From assembly GCA_937975915.1 (NCBI GenBank), contig CALJTY010000042.1, forward strand, positions 186,001-250,000: a stretch of 64,000 nt of DNA. Reading direction: 5' to 3'. Under the pieces are notes generated by a model. It saw only the letters and a program-made list of their open reading frames with translations, did no database searches and was not told the DNA's origin. Positions 39,591-47,611 of this stretch are shown piece by piece. How positions within the stretch are numbered: the stretch's first letter is position 1; the number at the start of each line of letters is the position of its first letter. This stretch comes from an uncultured Acidimicrobiaceae bacterium. Its GTDB lineage: Bacteria > Actinomycetota > Acidimicrobiia > Acidimicrobiales > RAAP-2. A program made the position numbers and the translations under genes.

Positions 39591-40685
39591 ATGAGTCTGA
39601 AGCAGAGCAACTACCACGCAGTTATCAAAGTAATTGGTGTTGGTGGTGGTGGAGTTAACGCAGTTAACCGCATGATTTCTTCTGGACTCCGCAACATTGA
39701 GTTCATCGCAGCCAACACTGATGCGCAGGCCCTCCTCATGAGTGAAGCCGACATCAAGCTCGACATTGGCCGTGAACTTACCCGTGGACTCGGCGCTGGA
39801 AGTGACCCTGAAGTAGGTCGCCAAGCTGCTGAAGATCACCGCGCTGAAATTGAAGCAGCTCTCAAAGACACCGACATGGTGTTCATCACCGCAGGTGAAG
39901 GTGGAGGAACCGGAACTGGTGCTGCACCAATCGTCGCTGAAGTTGCTCGGGCAATGGGCATCTTGACAATTGCTGTAGTGACTCGTCCATTCGCATTCGA
40001 AGGTAAGCGTCGCGCCAACCAGGCCGAAAAGGGCATCCAAGCTCTTCGCGACAAGGTTGACACGTTGATTGTTATTCCTAATGACCGTCTTCGCGCAGTA
40101 ACAACGCAGGAAACAACCATGCTTGACGCATTCCAGGTTGCTGACGATGTTCTGCTTGCTGCTGTTCGTGGAGTTACTGACCTCATCACTGTCCCAGGAC
40201 TTATCAACACAGACTTCGCTGACGTTTCAACAATCATGCGTAACGCGGGAACCGCAATCATGGGTGTAGGAACATCAACCGGTGACGGACGAGCAGTTAA
40301 CGCTGCGCGCGCAGCCATCACATCGCCACTTCTTGAAACCGCAATTGACGGTGCTCGTGGAATCTTGATCAACATCGTTGGAAGTTCAAAGATGACGATG
40401 CAAGAAGTTACTGATGCAGCAAGCATCATTAACGATGTTGCACACCCAGACGCCAATATCATCTTCGGTTCAGTAATTGATGACTCGATTGGCGAGGCAG
40501 TTCGCGTGACTGTTATTGCTGCTGGATTCGACACCACTGCGCCAAAGAAGAGGGAACAAGAACCTCAGACCACGCAGATGCCGTCAATCACTGAAGCACC
40601 AAAGAGCGACATCTTCTCTTCAAGTTCCAGCGACGACTTCTTTGACGTCGGTGGCGATGACGACCTCCCAAGCTTCCTCCGCTAG
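39591..40685 (+). CDS. ftsZ: Cell-division GTPase FtsZ
   Basis: The 364-residue tubulin homologue has VIGVGGGGVNAVNRMI, the G-box GEGGGTGTGAAPI, and NDRLRAVT...DAFQVADDVL with the T7 loop NTDFADV following. A short linker rich in Ser leads to the C-terminal peptide DDDLPSFLR, which binds SepF or FtsW partners. The linker is short compared with many actinobacteria. The ATG at 39591 follows a GGGG ribosome-binding site. The 3' end overlaps yggS. Confidence 0.97.
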   Translation: MSLKQSNYHAVIKVIGVGGGGVNAVNRMISSGLRNIEFIAANTDAQALLMSEADIKLDIGRELTRGLGAGSDPEVGRQAAEDHRAEIEAALKDTDMVFITAGEGGGTGTGAAPIVAEVARAMGILTIAVVTRPFAFEGKRRANQAEKGIQALRDKVDTLIVIPNDRLRAVTTQETTMLDAFQVADDVLLAAVRGVTDLITVPGLINTDFADVSTIMRNAGTAIMGVGTSTGDGRAVNAARAAITSPLLETAIDGARGILINIVGSSKMTMQEVTDAASIINDVAHPDANIIFGSVIDDSIGEAVRVTVIAAGFDTTAPKKREQEPQTTQMPSITEAPKSDIFSSSSSDDFFDVGGDDDLPSFLR

Positions 40686-41325
40686 TCCACTCTTTTCTCG
40701 AGTAGCCGAGAACCTTCTGGACCTGCAACGTCGTATAGAGCTGACTGGGCGCAACCTCAGCGATATTCGAATTGTTGGTGTCACTAAAACCTTTGGCCCA
40801 GATGTTGTTCGCGTCGCTCGTGAAGTTGGAATTACTTGCGTGGGGGAGAACTACGTCGAAGAGTTGGAGCAAAAGCACCTCGAATGCTCAGACGTTGATG
40901 TCTCATGGCATTACCTTGGGGCACTTCAAACAAATAAAATTGCTCGAATCGCAAATAATGCAGATGTAATTTGCGGTGTCAGTCGATTAAAGGAAATTGA
41001 AAAGATTGCCGGCGTTAAAGACGCCGCTTCGATCTATGTTCAGGTTGACTTCACTGGCGCAGAAGGCAGAAATGGAGCCAGTGAGTCCGACGTTGAAGCT
41101 CTGGTTACTAGGGCTAGAGTTCTCGAACTTGACGTGAGGGGCCTTATGTGCGTGGCGGCGCCTGGAAATGATGCGGCCAGACTATCTTTTTCCAAATTGA
41201 CTATCCTCGCTGATTCCCTTGGTCTCAATGAGCGCTCAATGGGCATGACTGATGATTTGGAGATTGCGTGCGAACTGGGCAGTACCGAAGTTCGCATTGG
41301 ACGCGCCCTCTTTGGGCCAAGGTAG
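40657..41325 (+). CDS. yggS: YggS-type PLP homeostasis protein
   Basis: The 222-residue PLP-binding TIM-barrel protein has IRIVGVTKTFG with the PLP lysine, VGENYVEELEQK, WHYLGALQTNK, and the C-terminal SMGMTDDLEIACELGSTEVRIGRALFG. YggS/PLPBP proteins maintain the PLP pool and have no enzymatic activity shown. The ATG at 40657 lies inside the end of ftsZ (29-bp overlap, different frame). It gives a normal N-terminus, though no clear SD is visible. Confidence 0.92.
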   Translation: MTTSQASSASPLFSRVAENLLDLQRRIELTGRNLSDIRIVGVTKTFGPDVVRVAREVGITCVGENYVEELEQKHLECSDVDVSWHYLGALQTNKIARIANNADVICGVSRLKEIEKIAGVKDAASIYVQVDFTGAEGRNGASESDVEALVTRARVLELDVRGLMCVAAPGNDAARLSFSKLTILADSLGLNERSMGMTDDLEIACELGSTEVRIGRALFGPR

Positions 41326-41386
41326 TGAGCAAGGCCTGTCTGGCCTAACATGGTCACAAGCGGTTTATCCGCAAGGAGAGATGTAG

Positions 41387-41983
41387 ATGAAAGACAGAAT
41401 GCGCGCGATTCTCAGTTTCCTGGGACTCGTAGAAGATGAATATGGTGAGTACACCCCGAGTGTTCCATCGCGTCCATTTTCAGGTGGCGATGGCCAAGAT
41501 GATCAGGGCTACCCAGTCCAGCCTGCACCAAGCATGCAACGCACTTTCCCTACGACGCCAAGTGGTGCTCGTATTACTCGACCAGCTGGTGCTCCGGTTC
41601 GTGCCCCTCAAGTTTCAATGATTGATTCGCCCCAGCAAGGTCTTCGCGTGCAACCTCTTCCTGCAAGCCAGATGCGTGGAGTGCAGCCACTTAGCCAAGA
41701 CCGTGAAGTATCGATCTTTAAGACAAATGACTACAACGAGTTTGGAAAGATCACGGACATTCTGCGGGGCAATCGTGCAGTGGTAATCGATCTTCGTGAA
41801 AATGACTCAGTTATGCAGCGACGAATTTTGGACTTCACCACTGGAACGGCGTATGCCCTTCAAGCAACTATTGACCGCCTCGAAGGTGGAACTGTCTATT
41901 TGGTTTCTCCACGTGGAGTTCACGTAAACCTCGACGTTAAAGATCGACTTCGTGAATCTAACTACCGGGCCTTCTCACTGTGA
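41387..41983 (+). CDS. sepF: Z-ring anchoring protein SepF
   Basis: The 198-residue protein starts MKDRMRAILSFLGL, an amphipathic membrane-targeting helix. A Pro/Gln-rich linker (about residues 20-105) follows, then the SepF domain REVSIFKTNDYNEFGKITDI...AVVIDLRENDSVMQRRILDF...GTVYLVSPRGV. SepF ties FtsZ filaments to the membrane in bacteria lacking FtsA; no ftsA is found in this cluster. AAGGAG precedes the ATG. It overlaps yggT in GTGA. Confidence 0.95.
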   Translation: MKDRMRAILSFLGLVEDEYGEYTPSVPSRPFSGGDGQDDQGYPVQPAPSMQRTFPTTPSGARITRPAGAPVRAPQVSMIDSPQQGLRVQPLPASQMRGVQPLSQDREVSIFKTNDYNEFGKITDILRGNRAVVIDLRENDSVMQRRILDFTTGTAYALQATIDRLEGGTVYLVSPRGVHVNLDVKDRLRESNYRAFSL

Positions 41984-42234
41984 TTGCCCTTTTTCGAGAG
42001 ATTATTTACCTCTATACGTGGATAATCATCATTGCTTCACTCATGAGCTGGTTCCCAGCCAATAGTTCGTCTCAGGGCCTTGCGACACTTAAGAGATTTC
42101 TCTATTCAATTACTGAGCCGGTTCTGCGTCCGATTCGTCAAATCCTGCCCAAATCACGTTTTGGAAATGTTGGAGTTGACTTCTCAGCCTTGGTAGCAAT
42201 AGTTCTCTTAAACATCATCGCCCGAGTCATTTAG
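41980..42234 (+). CDS. yggT: YggT family membrane protein
   Basis: The 84-residue protein has two membrane spans (about residues 5-22 and 62-82) flanking the family loop SITEPVLRPIRQILP. YggT proteins are found next to sepF in most actinobacteria and are linked with division or osmotic stress; the mechanism is unknown. It starts with a GTG overlapping the sepF stop. Confidence 0.92.
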   Translation: MIALFREIIYLYTWIIIIASLMSWFPANSSSQGLATLKRFLYSITEPVLRPIRQILPKSRFGNVGVDFSALVAIVLLNIIARVI

Positions 42235-42279
42235 GCCATTTACCTGCAAACACCGCTCTGGGGCGGTAGGGTGTCCAGC

Positions 42280-43038
42280 ATGGATAACACAGAAAACACT
42301 TCTTCAGCTATTGAGGTTATCGACACCATTTCGTTCGGCACCAGCATCACAAAGGGCTATCGAATTCAGGAAGTTGATGACTACTTAGAGCGACTTTCAG
42401 TTGAAATTCGCCAATTAAAAGATCAGCTCCAACAGGCTCGCCAAGTTTCACGTCAAGCCGCAGAACGCATTAACCAACTAGAGAGCGGACGAGCTACTTC
42501 TGGCTCAACTGGTCCAACACCTATTGTTCAGGCTGCTCCCGCTCCACGTGCAGTTTCTCACGATGGCGCGAGCCAAGTCACATCAATGATTGCCATGGCT
42601 CAAGAATTTATTGAGCAAAAGCAAGCGGATGCTGAATCAAAGGCTTCAAAATTTATTGGTGAAGCACAAGACCGCGCGCGAGAAATTATTTCTGAAGCAA
42701 GAAGTCGCGCAGAAGATGAAGTGAACCGACTCAATGGAATGAAGCAGCGCCTTAGTGAAGATGTTGACACGCTTGCTCGTCAGCTCGAATCAGAGCGTGC
42801 ACGCCTCGGATCATTCCTAAACGAATTCGCAAGATGGATTGAAGGATCGCTCAGCGTTGGTGGCGCAGCTCGTCCTGCCTCACCTGCACGCCAGCCTGCT
42901 CCTCAGCCAGCTCCGCAGGCCCAAGTCCCACCTCGCCCAAGCACCCCACCGCCACCAGCGCCTGCGCCACAGCAATCCAGCCATCAAACGCTGGGCTTTG
43001 ATCAGCAATCTCAGCAATCTCAGCAAGATCGCTCATAG
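42280..43038 (+). CDS. divIVA: Polar growth/division protein DivIVA (Wag31-like)
   Basis: The 252-residue protein has the N-terminal DivIVA lipid-binding segment FGTSITKGYRIQEVDDYLERL and a coiled coil (about 40-70). A Pro/Ala spacer and a long second coiled coil (about 100-185, ending in RLGSFLNEFARWIEG) follow, then a Pro/Gln-rich tail from residue ~200. It marks negatively curved membrane and organises wall growth. The ATG at 42280 is 7 nt after TAGGGT (42267-42272) with no SD. An in-frame GTG three codons earlier falls inside that element. Confidence 0.93.
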   Translation: MDNTENTSSAIEVIDTISFGTSITKGYRIQEVDDYLERLSVEIRQLKDQLQQARQVSRQAAERINQLESGRATSGSTGPTPIVQAAPAPRAVSHDGASQVTSMIAMAQEFIEQKQADAESKASKFIGEAQDRAREIISEARSRAEDEVNRLNGMKQRLSEDVDTLARQLESERARLGSFLNEFARWIEGSLSVGGAARPASPARQPAPQPAPQAQVPPRPSTPPPPAPAPQQSSHQTLGFDQQSQQSQQDRS

Positions 43039-43099
43039 CGATACTGCTGGCTGATAGGGTCAGCGCGCGCTGTTTTCATCGTCTCCTAAGGAGTTGACC

Positions 43100-44125
43100 A
43101 TGCCCACCAGCACCAAGCAATCGAAGAAAGCCACCGTCAAAGCGATGAAGGCCGTAAAGAAGAACGTCAAGAAGGCGGTGGCTAAAAAAGCCCCTGCCAA
43201 AAAGGCCTCTACGAAAAAAAAGCCAACCATTAAGAAAGCAACAGTGAAGAAGACTACGAAGAAGACTCCCGCTAAAAAAGCTCCGGCTAAAAAGTCGCCA
43301 GCTAAAAAAGCACCAGCGAAAAAGCCTGCTGGAAAAAAAGTCTTAACACCTGCGCAGAAGGCTGCTGAAGCCAAGAAGATTGCTGTTGCAAAAGCTAAGG
43401 CCATTGCCGCCGCTAAGGCTGCGAAGGAAAAAGAAGCAAAAGCCAAGGCGGCGGAAAAAGCAAAAGCAGCTGCAGCAAAAATTAAAGCCGCTGCTGCCGT
43501 AAAAGCAGCGCGCGAGCGCGAGCAAAAAGCCAAGGCCGCTGCGAAACAGCGTGAAGTAGAACGTAAGGCTCGTGAAAAGGCCGCCGCTGAAGCTAAGAAG
43601 CAAAAAGAGATCGACACTAAGCGCAAAGCAATTGAAGCTGAAAAGCTTCGTAAACAACGTGAAATTGAACGTCGCAATGAAGAAGAGCGTAAGCGTCAAG
43701 AACGCCGCGAAGCCGAAGAGCGTCGTCGCCAAGAAGCCCTTGAGCGAAAGATGCACTCAAAGCCTTACGGCGAAGATGCATCATTCCTAGAGGAACTTCG
43801 CGGACTGCTTCTGGAAGCGCGTGGGGAAGCGACTCGCCAAACGGAGATTGCTGACGCCGAAGCTGAAGAAATGCTCGTTGACCGTGAGCGCTTGGAATAC
43901 GACGACGAAGACGGCAGCAGTGTTGCATCTGACATCCAGCGTGACCAGTTGAAGGACTTCTCGAGCGCACTTCGCTTGAAGGTCGATGAAATTGATGTTG
44001 CCCTTGGTCGTGTTGCCGATGGAAGTTACGGGCGATGTGACGAATGCTACGAGGCAATCTCCAAGCCTCGTCTGCAATTCCAGCTCCCAGTCTTTACTTG
44101 TGTGACGTGTCGCGCAAGCGTCTAG
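43100..44125 (+). CDS. DksA/TraR zinc-finger protein with histone H1-like lysine-rich tail
   Basis: The 341-residue protein has three parts. Residues ~1-75 are repeats of KKAPAKK type, as in histone H1-like bacterial proteins. Residues ~80-215 are a highly charged Ala/Lys/Glu/Arg helix, probably one long coiled coil. Residues ~225-341 are a DksA/TraR-like region ending with C-x2-C-x17-C-x2-C (CDEC ... CVTC). DksA-type proteins enter the RNA polymerase secondary channel; the tail should bind DNA. The ATG is chosen because AAGGAG lies 6 nt upstream. lspA overlaps its end by 19 bp. Confidence 0.85.
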   Translation: MPTSTKQSKKATVKAMKAVKKNVKKAVAKKAPAKKASTKKKPTIKKATVKKTTKKTPAKKAPAKKSPAKKAPAKKPAGKKVLTPAQKAAEAKKIAVAKAKAIAAAKAAKEKEAKAKAAEKAKAAAAKIKAAAAVKAAREREQKAKAAAKQREVERKAREKAAAEAKKQKEIDTKRKAIEAEKLRKQREIERRNEEERKRQERREAEERRRQEALERKMHSKPYGEDASFLEELRGLLLEARGEATRQTEIADAEAEEMLVDRERLEYDDEDGSSVASDIQRDQLKDFSSALRLKVDEIDVALGRVADGSYGRCDECYEAISKPRLQFQLPVFTCVTCRASV

Positions 44126-44580
44126 CACTCGGCATTAATCCCACTGTCATTGTGGTGGCGTTAGTGGTCACCGCAATTGATGCAGTTTCAAAAGCATGGG
44201 CTCGCCAGACTTTGGTGAGCCACGATGTTCATGTCGCAGGAAGCGCGTGGTTTCACTTGCAGTTCAATTCAGGCATTTCATTTTCAATCAATCAGTCGGG
44301 ACCGTTAGTGACCACTCTTATTACCGTGCTTATCGCGCTAGGGGTACTTGTAGTGGGCCTACGAGCCTCTTTTGGGCCTCCAACCTATGGTTTCGGACTC
44401 TTGATAGGTGGCGGGATTGCCAACGTGATTGACCGTCTGGCGGCGAGTCCACATGAAGTAACTGACTTCATTGCGCTGGGAGGCCTACCAGTGTTTAATC
44501 TCGCCGACTTCGCAATTACATCAGGGTTCATTGTGTTGTTTGTTTGCGCAGTTCGAGGAGAACGGTTGTTAGTCAAGTGA
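44107..44580 (+). CDS. lspA: Lipoprotein signal peptidase LspA
   Basis: The 157-residue protein has four membrane spans and the family blocks FHLQFNSGISFSI, GGGIANVIDRLA (first catalytic Asp) and PVFNLADFAI (second catalytic Asp). It cleaves prolipoproteins in the membrane after lipidation. The GTG at 44107 is the most likely start. It lies inside the end of the preceding gene (19-bp overlap, other frame), and earlier in-frame codons extend further into that gene. The stop overlaps rluD in GTGA. Confidence 0.92.
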   Translation: MSRKRLALGINPTVIVVALVVTAIDAVSKAWARQTLVSHDVHVAGSAWFHLQFNSGISFSINQSGPLVTTLITVLIALGVLVVGLRASFGPPTYGFGLLIGGGIANVIDRLAASPHEVTDFIALGGLPVFNLADFAITSGFIVLFVCAVRGERLLVK

Positions 44581-45551
44581 GCAACGAAGAAGTTTTAGAG
44601 CCCTTTGACGGCGAACAACTTGACCTCGAAATTCCAGGATCTCTTGACGGTGTTCGAATTGACCGAGTGCTTTCCATGTTGACCGGACTCTCACGCTCCG
44701 AGGCATCAGATCTACTTACGAGTGGAGCTGTGAAGCTTAACGAGAAAGTCGTTCTTAAAGGATCAAGATCGGTTGAAGAGGGCGAACACTTAGTTGCCAT
44801 TCTCCCGACCCCAGATGATGGATTCGTAACCGCAGATCCAACCGTGGAAGTCGACGTTGTTTTTGATGACGAAGACTTTGCCGTTATTAACAAAGGATCA
44901 GGACAAGTAGTTCACCCGGGCGCTGGACAGCGTGAGCGAACATTGGTGGCTGGACTTCTCGCTCTCTACCCGCAGATTCAAGCACTAAGCGATGAGGGAC
45001 TCTGTGAGCCACTTCGCCCTGGAATTGTTCACCGACTTGATAAAGGAACTTCCGGCCTACTGGTTGTTGCTAAGACTCCTGAGGGATATCTGAACTTGAC
45101 TGACCAACTCGCAGAACGTTCAATGGAACGTACGTATCTGGGAATGGTGGAAGGTCACGTCGCAGAAGAACGCGGTGTTGTTGACGCACCAATAGGACGC
45201 TCAACTCGCACGCCCACACTCATGGCAGTTCGAGCCGACGGACGTCCGGCACGTACAGGGTACGAAGTGCTGGCACGAATTGATAAACCCCACGCCATGA
45301 CCATGCTTCGTTTGCAACTAGACACTGGCCGTACACATCAGATTCGAGTTCACCTGGCGACGATTGGCCACCCAGTGGTTAATGATCCACGCTACGGTCA
45401 CCGACGCGAAAAGCGTCTGCATGAAGACAGATTTTTCTTGCACTCAACGACGCTGGCCTTTGCTCATCCAAAAACGGGTGAGTGGGTTACAACAACTGCG
45501 CCTTTGCCAGCGGACTTAACGCCACTGGTGCCACCAACGGTGACGCTCTAA
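44577..45551 (+). CDS. rluD: Ribosomal large subunit pseudouridine synthase RluD
   Basis: The 324-residue protein has an S4 RNA-binding domain (RIDRVLSMLTGLSRSEASDLL) followed by a pseudouridine synthase domain with GIVHRLDKGTSGLLVVAKTP, containing the catalytic Asp, and LDTGRTHQIRVHLATIGHP. It modifies U1911/1915/1917-type sites of 23S rRNA by homology to RluD. The GTG at 44577 overlaps lspA. Its stop interlocks with the convergent sigma gene (CTAA). Confidence 0.93.
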   Translation: MSNEEVLEPFDGEQLDLEIPGSLDGVRIDRVLSMLTGLSRSEASDLLTSGAVKLNEKVVLKGSRSVEEGEHLVAILPTPDDGFVTADPTVEVDVVFDDEDFAVINKGSGQVVHPGAGQRERTLVAGLLALYPQIQALSDEGLCEPLRPGIVHRLDKGTSGLLVVAKTPEGYLNLTDQLAERSMERTYLGMVEGHVAEERGVVDAPIGRSTRTPTLMAVRADGRPARTGYEVLARIDKPHAMTMLRLQLDTGRTHQIRVHLATIGHPVVNDPRYGHRREKRLHEDRFFLHSTTLAFAHPKTGEWVTTTAPLPADLTPLVPPTVTL

Positions 45552-46399
45552 GCGTTTTCGTGTGCGGCGATGATTGCGTCATCTCCGCGAAGAATTGCGA
45601 GAGCTTCTTCTTCAGCACGTCGCACTCGGCGAACGCCAATGTCCATCTTCGTAGCGGTTGCTTGAAGAGAAAGTGGTGTTGCACCGTGGAGACCGAAGCG
45701 AAGAGCTAGAACTTCACGCTGTAGCAATGTCAACTTGTCGAGAGCACCATGAAGTTCGTTGTTCATCATGTTCTGTTCAATGTCGCCAACCCAGTCGTGC
45801 TGACTAGGAGCTACTAGGTCACCGAGCGTCGTTGCAGAGTCTGAAGATGCAGGCTGGTCGAGACTTGCCGTTACGCCAGCGAGCCCACGAAGGCCGTCGC
45901 GTACTTCTTTGCTCATTCCAGTTGCTTCAGTGAGTTCGTCATCAGTTGGCTTGCGGCCAAAGATTGAAGTCAACTCAGCAGCTGTTGCTTCGAGGCGCTG
46001 GAGTTGTTCTCCAACTTCGAGTGGAATACGAATGGTGCGTCCGTGTTGTTGCACTGCGCGCTGGAGTGCTTGGCGAATCCACCATGTGGCGTATGTCGAG
46101 AACTTGAATCCGCGCTCCCAGTCGAACTTTTCTACGGCGCGAAGCAAACCAAACGTTCCTTCTTGAACGAGGTCAACCATTTCAACGCCACGGTCTTGGT
46201 AGCGACGTGCCCAGTGAAGAACGAGTCGCAAGTTTGCTGCGACCATTTGCTTCTTGGCTTCTTCGTCACCGGCGGTAACGCGCTTGGCGAGCTCTACTTG
46301 CTCGTCGTAGTTAGGCATTGGGTAGCGATCAAGATCGCGCATCAAGAGCCCCAACATGTCGTTGGTATTTACGGATGAACGGCGGACGGTGGTGCTCAC
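45548..46399 (-). CDS. Sigma-70 family RNA polymerase sigma factor (group 2-like)
   Basis: The 283-residue protein has region 1.2 (DMLGLLMRDLDRYPMPNYDE), region 2 (VAANLRLVLHWARRYQDRGVEMVDLVQEGTFGLLRAVEKFD and FSTYATWWIRQALQRA), region 3, and region 4 (LTLLQREVLALRFGL and a helix-turn-helix with RRVRRAEEEAL). Region 1.1 is missing, typical of non-essential group 2 or SigB-like factors, not of the primary sigma. AGGAG lies 5 nt before the GTG at 46399. The Rrf2 gene lies upstream on the same strand. Confidence 0.9.
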   Translation of the reverse strand: MSTTVRRSSVNTNDMLGLLMRDLDRYPMPNYDEQVELAKRVTAGDEEAKKQMVAANLRLVLHWARRYQDRGVEMVDLVQEGTFGLLRAVEKFDWERGFKFSTYATWWIRQALQRAVQQHGRTIRIPLEVGEQLQRLEATAAELTSIFGRKPTDDELTEATGMSKEVRDGLRGLAGVTASLDQPASSDSATTLGDLVAPSQHDWVGDIEQNMMNNELHGALDKLTLLQREVLALRFGLHGATPLSLQATATKMDIGVRRVRRAEEEALAILRGDDAIIAAHENA

Positions 46400-46525
46400 A
46401 GCTACTCCTTTTCGTCCCCCCGGACTAATGCCTCAATTGGTATTTCTCCTACCGAGACGTTTTTAAGTTACCACGTAGTAACTGGAGTTTGTCTTCAGAT
46501 TCGCAGGAAAATTATAAGAATTTGA

Positions 46526-46975
46526 TTAATCGTGAAGTGCGCGCTTGGCGGGCTTTAGGCCTTTTGCCTGGTCAACCATGTCAGCGAGCGTAAAACTCGA
46601 CAAATGTTCACGCATGTGATTTCCCACGTCTGCCCATACGCCCAGAAGAACACACTGGCCTTCGTGGTCGCAAGCACCGTCCTTATGTGGTTCTCCGAAG
46701 TCTCCGGCAACAATGGGGCCGTCGACTGCCGCAACAATCTCAGCGAGGGTAATCGCTTCAATTTCTTTGGCCAAAACGTAGCCACCGCCAACACCTCGCT
46801 TGGAGCGAACGAGGCCAACGCCTTTTAAGTTAAGGAGAATCTGCTCAAGATAGGGCTGTGGGAGCCCGGTGCGCTCTGCGAGGTCTCGTACCGACGTCGG
46901 GGTAGTGGCATCTCCGTGCAACGCCAGGCTCAAAAGTGCCCGGCTGGCGTAGTCTCCGCGTGTCGATACTCTCAT
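46526..46975 (-). CDS. Rrf2 family transcriptional regulator
   Basis: The 149-residue protein has an N-terminal winged helix (RVSTRGDYASRALLSLALHG, LAERTGLPQPYLEQILLNLKGVGLVRSKRGVGGGYVLA). The C-terminal part contains CDHEGQC, two Cys six apart, where IscR/NsrR/RirA members bind an iron-sulfur cluster. A third Cys is not evident, so the cluster type, if any, is unclear. The ATG at 46973-46975 is preferred over a longer upstream start; TAGACT lies 8 nt before it. It is divergent from pafE. Confidence 0.88.
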   Translation of the reverse strand: MRVSTRGDYASRALLSLALHGDATTPTSVRDLAERTGLPQPYLEQILLNLKGVGLVRSKRGVGGGYVLAKEIEAITLAEIVAAVDGPIVAGDFGEPHKDGACDHEGQCVLLGVWADVGNHMREHLSSFTLADMVDQAKGLKPAKRALHD

Positions 46976-47050
46976 CTGTCTTAAGTCTACCGGTGGGCTG
47001 AAGCCGGGCAAAGTGCGCGGACGCACCCCTTTGTCTGGCACACTACGTAC

Positions 47051-47536
47051 ATGGCAGAAGAGCAAAATTCAAACGAAGCCGTTGGTCCAGACGAGGTTAT
47101 GAACCCGGGGGAAGAGTCGACCTCAAAAGACTCGGAAAACACAGATTTCATTTCTCAGCCGGCCAAAGTGATGCGGATTGGCTCAATGGTAAAGACGCTG
47201 CTCGATGAGGCGCGAAGCGCTCCACTAGACGAAGCAGGTCGAGCTCGCCTTCGAGAAATTTACGAAACGTCTGTGAAGGAACTTTCTGGGGCGCTCTCAC
47301 CAGATCTCAGTGGAGAACTCTCTCGAATGGTTCAGCCCTTCACGATTGAAGTGCCTACAGAGTCAGAACTGCGCATTGCTCAAGCGCAACTTGTTGGCTG
47401 GCTAGAAGGACTCTTTCACGGAATCCAGGCTTCGCTGTTTGCACAGCAAGCCGCAGCAGCAGCTCAGTTGGAGCAAATGCGTGAGCGAAGCCTCAATCCA
47501 GGGTCGACAAGCCCGAATGCCGGAACGTACCTCTAA
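47051..47536 (+). CDS. pafE: Bacterial proteasome activator Bpa/PafE
   Basis: The 161-residue protein closely matches mycobacterial PafE: PAKVMRIGSMVKTLLDEARSAPLDEAGR, ELRIAQAQLVGWLEGLFHGIQASLFAQQ, and a C-terminal GTYL tail corresponding to GQYL. PafE/Bpa forms 12-mer rings that open the 20S proteasome without ATP, using the Tyr-Leu tail. Presence implies that the genome encodes proteasome subunits, although none are in this window. The N-terminal 35 residues are acidic and disordered. Confidence 0.93.
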   Translation: MAEEQNSNEAVGPDEVMNPGEESTSKDSENTDFISQPAKVMRIGSMVKTLLDEARSAPLDEAGRARLREIYETSVKELSGALSPDLSGELSRMVQPFTIEVPTESELRIAQAQLVGWLEGLFHGIQASLFAQQAAAAAQLEQMRERSLNPGSTSPNAGTYL

Positions 47537-47611
47537 AGGTGTCCCCGTTTTGTAACACGCAGGCACTAGGGTCGAAATTCCAGACTCGCCTCGAAAGGAA
47601 CACCTCAGCGA

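Noticed and set aside
39836..40537. Minus-strand ORF of 233 codons inside ftsZ
   Set aside because: Shadow of ftsZ codon bias; no SD and no protein-like pattern.
43190..43340. Short direct DNA repeats resembling a repeat array
   Set aside because: They encode KKAPAKK-type units in frame; no spacer structure, so not CRISPR.
43060..43677. Minus-strand ORF of 205 codons rich in Phe and Ala
   Set aside because: It mirrors the Lys/Ala codons of the histone-like gene; looks membrane-like only because AAG reads as CTT and AAA as TTT.
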